Shown: positions 58,811 to 64,000 of the stretch, in pieces
How the letters are laid out: each line of letters opens with the position of its first letter
How positions within the stretch are numbered: position 1 is the stretch's first letter
NCBI RefSeq assembly: GCF_015694735.1
Contig: NZ_JADQDP010000008.1
Coordinates: forward strand, 1-64,000
Direction: 5' to 3'
DNA from: Hymenobacter properus
GTDB taxonomy: Bacteria; Bacteroidota; Bacteroidia; Cytophagales; Hymenobacteraceae
DNA length: 64,000 nucleotides
The notes under the pieces: model-generated
What the model saw: only the letters and a program-made list of their open reading frames with translations
What the model was told of the DNA's origin: nothing
Database searches by the model: none
Made by a program: the position numbers and the translations under genes

Positions 58811-59987
58811 CCCCGACCTGCAGCGCCTTCGAAACGAAGGCTATGACGTGGAAATCAGAGCTGGTTTCCTACTCGTCAAAGGCATTCCGTACGTGAATTC
58901 GAGCCGAGCAATTGGCTTCGGAACATTGGTAACGCACTTATCAATGGCAGGGAATATCGCCACGAAACCGGCGACGCACGTGGCTTATTTCACGGGTGGA
59001 TATCCTTGTGACAAGGATGGCAATCCATTGAGCAAGCTCGTCATCGGAAGCCAGCCCCAGCAGCCATTGGCTGCTGGGGTACTGGTTGACCATACGTTTT
59101 CCAGCAAGCCCTTTCCTCTTCAAGCGGGCTACTCGGATTACTACCAGTTAGTGACAACGTACGTTGCCATTATTGCGAGTGCGGCTGAGGCGCTCGACTC
59201 TTCCGTCACCGCCAAGTCATTCCCAGTGATTGAGCCAACGACCGACGAGTCGGTTTTCCATTACTACGACACGGCCTCCACCAGGGCGCGGATTTCGATG
59301 GTTACCGATAAGCTAGCGTCAGGTAAAGTAGCCATCGTGGGCCTGGGTGGCACGGGAACCTATGTATTGGACTTAGTGGCCAAAACACCGGTGCAGCAGA
59401 TTCATCTGTTCGACGGCGACGTATTTTCTCAACACAATGCGTTTCGCTCACCAGGGGCTCCGTCGGTGGCGGCACTACAAGGCAAGCCACAAAAAGTCAA
59501 CTACTTTGCGAGCTTGTATGGCAACATGCACCGTCACATTTTCCCGCATGACGGCTACCTGGATGCCACCAATGTCGAGCAGCTGCGGAGCATGAACTTC
59601 GTATTCTTGTGCCTCGATAAGGGTAGTGCAAAGCGGGCAATCGTCGCGGCTTTGGAAGCATTCGCCATTCCCTTTATTGATGTGGGTATGGGCATTTACC
59701 TGAATGAGAAAACCAACTCTTTGGGTGGTATTGTGCGGGTAACAGCTAGTAGCGCTCAGCAACGCGCGCATGTGCATGACAAGCAGCGCATTTCCTTCGG
59801 TGATGGTGACGAGGGCAATGAGTACCGGCAGAATATTCAAATCGCTGACCTCAATGCCCTGAACGGAGCTTTGGCGGTGGTAAAGTGGAAGAAAATGGCC
59901 GGGTTTTATCAGGACTTGGAGCACGAGCTGCATAGCACCTACACTATCGACGGCAACATCTTGCAGAATGAGGACCAGCCAGCATGA
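58785..59987 (+). CDS. E1-like ThiF-family adenylyltransferase
   Basis: A 400-residue protein in two parts. Residues 1-150 look like DUF6791 (GFGTLVTHLSMAG, HVAYFTGGYPCDKDGNPL, FPLQAGYSDYYQLVTTY). Residues 170-370 are a ThiF/E1 adenylation domain: VAIVGLGGTGTYVLDLVAK (about 182-200), then HLFDGDVFSQHNAFRSPGA with the ATP-contact Asp and Arg. No CxxC zinc pairs. It may activate the upstream ubiquitin-like protein with ATP. Starts inside that gene's end; its own end overlaps the next start in ATGA, so the three form one operon. Confidence 0.82.
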   Translation: MQQQLISLSPDLQRLRNEGYDVEIRAGFLLVKGIPYVNSSRAIGFGTLVTHLSMAGNIATKPATHVAYFTGGYPCDKDGNPLSKLVIGSQPQQPLAAGVLVDHTFSSKPFPLQAGYSDYYQLVTTYVAIIASAAEALDSSVTAKSFPVIEPTTDESVFHYYDTASTRARISMVTDKLASGKVAIVGLGGTGTYVLDLVAKTPVQQIHLFDGDVFSQHNAFRSPGAPSVAALQGKPQKVNYFASLYGNMHRHIFPHDGYLDATNVEQLRSMNFVFLCLDKGSAKRAIVAALEAFAIPFIDVGMGIYLNEKTNSLGGIVRVTASSAQQRAHVHDKQRISFGDGDEGNEYRQNIQIADLNALNGALAVVKWKKMAGFYQDLEHELHSTYTIDGNILQNEDQPA

Positions 59988-60448
59988 AGAGCGCCGTCCT
60001 CAACCACGAATTTGTAGAGTTCATCCCCAAGGTGTTGGAGGATGGTATGCTCTATGTGTCGATGACCTACGCCACAGCAGCACACAATTGCTGCTGTGGC
60101 TGCGGCAACAAGGTTATCACTCCGCTGACGCCGACCGACTGGAAGCTCATCTATGATGGCGAATCAATCTCCATTACTCCTTCGATAGGAAACTGGAGCT
60201 TTCCGTGCCAGTCACATTACTGGATAAAGCACGGGAAAATCAAATGGTCGGGCCAATGGTCATCGGGAGAAATTGCCGCAGGCAGAACCAGGGACCTATT
60301 GGCCAAGAAGAAGCAGTTCAAGAGTGTTGAAACTGCCATTGTTGATGAGGTAATTGTAGCTCCTGAGCCATTGCTACCAGTGAAGCCCCCCAAAGGATTC
60401 TGGCGTAGAATGTGGGATAAACTGACCTTTTCAAATGAAGCGGATTAA
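59984..60448 (+). CDS. DUF6527-like Cys/His protein of the ubiquitin-like operon
   Basis: A 154-residue protein that resembles DUF6527. HNCCCGCGNKVITPL (about residues 34-48) and SIGNWSFPCQSHYWI (about 66-80) supply four or more Cys and a His, fit for zinc. The C-terminal third is disordered, with a Lys/Glu-rich stretch and a basic end (FWRRMWDKLTF) that could touch membranes or nucleic acids. Start overlaps the E1 stop (ATGA). It may be a protease or a ligase-like partner of the system; the sequence does not show which. Confidence 0.72.
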   Translation: MKSAVLNHEFVEFIPKVLEDGMLYVSMTYATAAHNCCCGCGNKVITPLTPTDWKLIYDGESISITPSIGNWSFPCQSHYWIKHGKIKWSGQWSSGEIAAGRTRDLLAKKKQFKSVETAIVDEVIVAPEPLLPVKPPKGFWRRMWDKLTFSNEAD

Positions 60449-60507
60449 TTAAAATCCGCTTCGGCCGCTGTCAGCAAGCACCAATGTCTCAATGTTATCT
60501 CACTCTT

Positions 60508-60553
60508 AAGGCTCGCAGTCCGTTTGTTGAAACGGACTGCGAGCCTTAGTTTT
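60508..60553. terminator. Long perfect terminator stem
   Basis: AAGGCTCGCAGTCCGTTT pairs perfectly over 18 bp with AAACGGACTGCGAGCCTT around GTTG, followed by AGTTTTTT. It ends the ubiquitin-like operon, and in the other direction lies after the gene at 60590. Confidence 0.85.
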
Positions 60554-60589
60554 TTGTCCAAAAACCGTAATACTGGATAGTAAGCAGCT

Positions 60590-60952
60590 TCAACAAGCCT
60601 GTTTGAAATAAGCCATCTGAGTCTGGAAGGTGGCCAGCGCCTCCCCGTCCGGTAGCAAAAACCGCTGACTCGGGCTATTCGGGGGAAACTGCAGCAGCTC
60701 GTTCGGCACGTCGAGGCTCCGTAACAGCCGGTGCAGCAACCGGGGCTCCTCCTTCTTCAAATTGCCGTTTTTCAGATTGATGATGGTGGTGTAGGGAAAC
60801 TTGTGCGCCTCGCAAAACGGTAGCAACCCACCCCGCGCAATCATTTTCAACCGGCTCTGGGCGTAGTGCAGCGCGTCCTGATAAGGCAGGGCCAGGCTCA
60901 GGTCGGGAAAGCTCAGGGGCGCTACTTCCGGCCCGCGTTTTTCTTCTTCCAT
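60590..60952 (-). CDS. Small unknown protein overlapping topA
   Basis: A 120-residue soluble protein whose start lies inside the end of topA, overlapping it by 31 nt, so it is co-transcribed. Its middle (MIARGGLLPFCEAHKFPYTTI and the run that follows, INLKNGNLKKEEP) resembles a small helix-turn-helix of the Xre type. It has no other motif. It could be a regulator. Family unknown. Confidence 0.6.
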   Translation of the reverse strand: MEEEKRGPEVAPLSFPDLSLALPYQDALHYAQSRLKMIARGGLLPFCEAHKFPYTTIINLKNGNLKKEEPRLLHRLLRSLDVPNELLQFPPNSPSQRFLLPDGEALATFQTQMAYFKQAC

Positions 60953-63246
60953 GCTTTGTAGCTTTTAATCATTTCGGCGGCCTGCTCGGCCGTGGTGGCC
61001 CGGGCCTGCTCCTCCGTACAGTCGGGCTTAAACTTAGCTTTTACCTCTCCGTCGGTGACGTAAAGACCCCACTCGTTGCGGCCGATGGTGTATTTGCCCA
61101 CGGTGGCCAGCACGTTTTTGGCGGCTTCCGCTTGGGCTTTAATGAGGTAATTGACGGCCAGCGCTGGGGTAACGGCCGCGGCGGTTATGCCGGCCGGCAC
61201 GCTGAAATACTGCTCGCGCCACTTTAGGTAAACGCCTTTCGGCCCCTGCCCTACCACCACCGGCTTGCCCTCGTGCAGGCCCACTTCGCGGGGGGCCGAC
61301 GCCCGGCGCTGGCTGATGAGGTCCCGAGCCTGCGCTTCGCTCAGCTGCGCGGGGCTAACACCTTCGGGAAGGTTGTAGTATTTCTCGGCGTGCAGAATAT
61401 AGGGGCCGTTTTTGCCGGTGCCCAGCAGCATCTCCGTGCCTTCGAAGTGGCCGACGAGGCGCTTTTGCAGCTCGGCCCGGTCTGGGGTGAGCTGGTCGGC
61501 GGCGGCCACCCAGCCCAGCAGGTTCTGGTCGAACATGGGCACAAACTGCTGGTATGTCTGTTGGCCCCGGGCAATCTTGTCGAACACGGCCTCGCAGCCA
61601 GCGGTGAACTTGTAGTCCATCACCTTGGGGAAGTTGCGCTCCAGAAACTCCGTGACCTGGGTACCGGTGGCCGTGGGCAGCAGTTTGTCCTTATCGGCGC
61701 CCAGCGTTTCGCTGCGCTGGCTGGTGGTCAGCTGGCCACCTTGCCAGGCTAGGACCTGCGCGGTGAGCTTCTTGCCCGCGACGCTGCCGGTGCTGATGTA
61801 CTTCCGGGCGAAGATGGTGCGCAGGATGGACGCGTAAGTGCTCGGCCGGCCAATGCCCTGCTTTTCCAAATCCGCGACCAGGGTGGCCTCGTTGTAGCGC
61901 TTGGCGGGTCGGGCAAAGCTCTGGCGGGCCTCCAGCTTGAGCAGCGTCAGCGCCTCCCCCTCCTGCACCGGGTGTTTGAGCGTCGTTTCCGCTTCGTCAT
62001 CGGGCTCATCCCCTTCTTCCTCGGCATCCTGATACACGACCAGGTAGCCGGGGCGGGTGAGTACGCGGGTGGAACTGGTGTAGGTGTCGGCGGCATCGGC
62101 CGCCGGCGCGAGGGTTATGGTGGTCTGGTCGTACTGCGCGGCCAGCATCTGCGAGGCCAGGGCACGGGTGTATATCAGCCGGTAGAGCGCCTGCTCGTCG
62201 GGCGTGTCGCCGGCGTGGGCCTGCTCCCAATGCGTGGGGCGGATGGCCTCGTGGGCTTCCTGCGCGCCGTCCTTATTCTTGGTCTGGCGGGCCTGGAACT
62301 GGCCGGGCCCAAACTGCGCCGTAATCTGCGCCTGGGCCTGCTGGGTAGCTTCCTCGCCTAGGTTCACGCTGTCGGTGCGGATGTAGGTGATGTGGCCGCC
62401 CTCGAAAAGCTTCTGGGCCAGGTCCGACACCTTCTGCACGGTGAATCGGAGCTTTTTCACCCCTTCCTGCTGCAGCGTCGAAGTGGAAAACGCCGGCGCG
62501 GGCTGCCGTTCCACCGGCTTCTTCTCTACGCTCAGCACCCCAAAATCTGCGCCGCGGCCGACCTGCGACAAGTAGGCCTGCGCCTGGTCGAGCGCGGCGA
62601 AGGGCGCGGCCGTGCGGCGGGCGCGCAGCTGCTCGCCGTGACTGGTTTGCAGGGTGGCCACCACCGGCACGGTAAACGTGTCGGTGAACTGCTGAATCTG
62701 GCGCTCCCGCTCCACCACCAGGCGCACGGCCACCGACTGCACCCGGCCCGCCGAGAGGCCCGCCGCCAGCTTGCGGTTGAGTACCGGGCTGATGGTGAAG
62801 CCCACTAGCCTATCCACCGCCCGGCGGCCTTCCTGAGCGTGCACCAGGTGCAGGTCCACCGTGGTGGGCGCAGCCAGCGCGGCCTTGATAGCCTTTTCAG
62901 TGATTTCCTGGAAGGCGATGCGCTTGGTCGTGCGCGGGTCCAGACCCAGCACTTCGCAGAGGTGAAAGGCAATGGCTTCGCCCTCCCGGTCGGGGTCGGT
63001 GGCCAGGTACACGCCCTGGGGGCCGGCGGCTTTGGCCAGGCGGCGGAGGTTGGCTACTACGGCCTTCTTGTCGTCGCTGACGACATACTTCAGGGCGTGG
63101 CCGTGCTCGCGGTCAATGCCAATATACCCCCCGCCCACGGGCAAATCCCGAATGTGGCCCACCGAGGCGGCTACCTCGTAATCGGGCCCCGCGTAGCCCT
63201 TGATTTTTTTAATCTTGTTGGGACTTTCGACGATAATAAGCTTCAT
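60922..63246 (-). CDS. topA: DNA topoisomerase I, type IA
   Basis: A 774-residue type IA topoisomerase that relaxes negatively supercoiled DNA. Toprim residues are in LIIVESPNKI (residues 3-12) and TDPDREGEAIAFH (about 88-100). The catalytic Tyr is in TYIRTDSVNL (about 287). C-terminal zinc fingers are absent; two or three small repeats (GKNGPYILHAEKYYNLPEGV and GPKGVYLKWREQYFSVPAG) replace them, as usual in Bacteroidetes. Located next to mobile genes and without housekeeping neighbours, it is probably an accessory copy. The gene at 60590 overlaps its end. Confidence 0.93.
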   Translation of the reverse strand: MKLIIVESPNKIKKIKGYAGPDYEVAASVGHIRDLPVGGGYIGIDREHGHALKYVVSDDKKAVVANLRRLAKAAGPQGVYLATDPDREGEAIAFHLCEVLGLDPRTTKRIAFQEITEKAIKAALAAPTTVDLHLVHAQEGRRAVDRLVGFTISPVLNRKLAAGLSAGRVQSVAVRLVVERERQIQQFTDTFTVPVVATLQTSHGEQLRARRTAAPFAALDQAQAYLSQVGRGADFGVLSVEKKPVERQPAPAFSTSTLQQEGVKKLRFTVQKVSDLAQKLFEGGHITYIRTDSVNLGEEATQQAQAQITAQFGPGQFQARQTKNKDGAQEAHEAIRPTHWEQAHAGDTPDEQALYRLIYTRALASQMLAAQYDQTTITLAPAADAADTYTSSTRVLTRPGYLVVYQDAEEEGDEPDDEAETTLKHPVQEGEALTLLKLEARQSFARPAKRYNEATLVADLEKQGIGRPSTYASILRTIFARKYISTGSVAGKKLTAQVLAWQGGQLTTSQRSETLGADKDKLLPTATGTQVTEFLERNFPKVMDYKFTAGCEAVFDKIARGQQTYQQFVPMFDQNLLGWVAAADQLTPDRAELQKRLVGHFEGTEMLLGTGKNGPYILHAEKYYNLPEGVSPAQLSEAQARDLISQRRASAPREVGLHEGKPVVVGQGPKGVYLKWREQYFSVPAGITAAAVTPALAVNYLIKAQAEAAKNVLATVGKYTIGRNEWGLYVTDGEVKAKFKPDCTEEQARATTAEQAAEMIKSYKAWKKKNAGRK

Positions 63247-63266
63247 GCTGAGCAGATAGTACGCAG

Positions 63267-63274
63267 CGAAACTA
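63267..63274 (-). promoter_or_regulatory. Candidate -7 element of topA
   Basis: On the minus strand TAGTTTCG, similar to TAnnTTTG, about 21 nt before the topA ATG. Confidence 0.35.
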
Positions 63275-63401
63275 CCAAGCCCGATTAGCCCTGGGGAGAA
63301 AAAAGGACGAGTGGTAAAAAGTCGGCGGTGAAGTGCCGAAACTGGCTACGAATGGTAGTCCAGCTAATGTCTAAGCTAGGCGTTTGTTGACTAAAAGCTA
63401 G

Positions 63402-63911
63402 CTATGCCGTTGCTTCAAACGCCTCGTGGTAGCGCACCGTGCCCACGGGAATGTTTCCCTGGAAAGTAAGGGCCTGAAAATACGGCGGGGGCACGCCGGG
63501 TAAGACGAGGGTCGGCTCCGCCTGGAATCCGAACCGGCCGTAATAGCCCGGCTCGCCCAGCACGACGCAGCCCACCGCGCCCCGCTGACGTAGTTCGGTG
63601 AGCGCCGCGTGAATGAGCCGCGAGCCGATGCCCTGCTGCTGCCGGGCAGGCTCAACCGCAACGGGACCCAGGCCATACCATCCGACTGCCCCAGAAGAAA
63701 TGACTACCGGGGAAATCGCCACGTGGCCTACCACCTGGCCAGCCGCCACGGCCACGAGCGATACTGTGAGCTGCTGGTGCCGGCGCAAAGCATCGATGAT
63801 AAACTGCTCGGTGTGTGACGAATGCGGCTCGGACGCAAAGGCCACCTCGGTGAGCCGGGAAATAGCCGGCTCGTCGGCGGGCTGTTCAGGACGAATAAGG
63901 AGGGATTCCAT
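63402..63911 (-). CDS. GNAT N-acetyltransferase, YhbS-like
   Basis: A 169-residue GNAT protein. The acetyl-CoA loop is EPARQQQGIGSRLIHAAL (about 86-103) and the second signature GCVVLGEPGYYGRFGF (about 112-127) is typical of YhbS. Substrate unknown; the family acetylates amino groups of proteins or small molecules. Alone, divergent from no visible partner. Confidence 0.88.
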   Translation of the reverse strand: MESLLIRPEQPADEPAISRLTEVAFASEPHSSHTEQFIIDALRRHQQLTVSLVAVAAGQVVGHVAISPVVISSGAVGWYGLGPVAVEPARQQQGIGSRLIHAALTELRQRGAVGCVVLGEPGYYGRFGFQAEPTLVLPGVPPPYFQALTFQGNIPVGTVRYHEAFEATA

Positions 63912-63964
63912 CAGGGGAAGGTGGCCGCAGGGCCGCTATGCCAGCTGAATAAGCTGGGGTGGCA

Positions 63965-64000
63965 CTAGCCGGCGTCGGTCTGGTTCTTCTTGAAGCGCGG
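63965..64000 (-). CDS. Possible C-terminal end of a gene outside the window
   Basis: The minus strand reads PRFKKNQTDAG and a TAG stop (63965-63967) at the window edge. The basic, hydrophilic end looks like a real protein tail, but only 11 residues are visible and nothing can be said of its role. Confidence 0.3.
   Translation of the reverse strand, partial: PRFKKNQTDAG

Overview
The window looks like accessory DNA (a large plasmid or genomic island) from a GC-rich Bacteroidetes bacterium, most likely Hymenobacter or a close relative in the Cytophagales. Reasons: promoters of the Bacteroidetes type (TAnnTTTG or TACTTTCG near -7) instead of sigma-70 boxes, few Shine-Dalgarno sequences, and many gene families that I associate with this group (VbhA/Fic, DUF6922, DUF6428, DUF4942, DUF305, DUF6122, DUF2188, MqsR-Panacea). 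I see no rRNA, tRNA, ribosomal protein or central metabolic genes, no CRISPR array and no insertion sequence. An accessory topoisomerase I, a tyrosine recombinase, a DUF932 gene and many toxin-antitoxin and restriction genes support a mobile or mobile-derived replicon.

Layout: 1-5.8 kb is a toxin-antitoxin block on the minus strand (AbiEii/DUF6922, Fic with two VbhA-like antitoxins, an Xre protein, a DUF4942 DNA methylase). 5.7-6.3 kb is a structured non-coding stretch. 6.3-10.4 kb is an arsenic operon (small protein, arsR, DUF6428, metallophosphoesterase, arsN1-type acetyltransferase, ACR3 pump, arsC) behind a two-palindrome operator. 10.5-18.7 kb mixes single-gene defence candidates (DUF4238, membrane Mrr-type nuclease, two PD-(D/E)XK-like proteins) with metal genes (DUF4396 broken by an amber codon, two DUF305 lipoproteins). 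18.8-22.1 kb is copA-cupredoxin-AraC. 22.3-25.0 kb holds a GmrSD-like DUF262/DUF1524 protein and a trypsin-like protease. 25.3-41.1 kb is a large copper/silver-type block: metal-binding lipoproteins, a TolC/adaptor/RND efflux trio, a second HMA-AraC regulator, a Cys-rich four-helix copper protein, a small HMA chaperone, a Met-rich DUF2231 protein, and a multicopper oxidase fused to an outer-membrane barrel.

41.2-46.9 kb contains DUF6122, two secreted unknowns, a tyrosine recombinase and a DUF932 gene, with related CAATTG-centred palindromes. 46.9-57.5 kb is a defence island: a phospholipase D/P-loop ATPase fusion, an Xre-ImmA/IrrE regulator with a perfect 20-bp operator, two unknown genes, a type III restriction-modification pair and an MqsR-Panacea toxin-antitoxin pair. 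A probable small non-coding RNA lies at 57.5 kb. 58.1-60.4 kb is the most unusual locus: a tightly overlapping three-gene operon with a ubiquitin-like protein on a long Asn/Gly-rich N-terminus, an E1-like ThiF enzyme and a Cys/His-rich DUF6527-like protein. The window ends with topA and a GNAT gene.

Two themes join the pieces. Six copies of one promoter-like motif (AAATNATGCAAG with a TATAAA/TGTAAA-like box 22 nt on) lie mostly upstream of copper genes on both sides of the region, so scattered metal genes probably form one regulon, perhaps under the HMA-AraC proteins. Defence modules are interleaved between the metal modules, as expected of a stress-resistance and defence-bearing mobile element.
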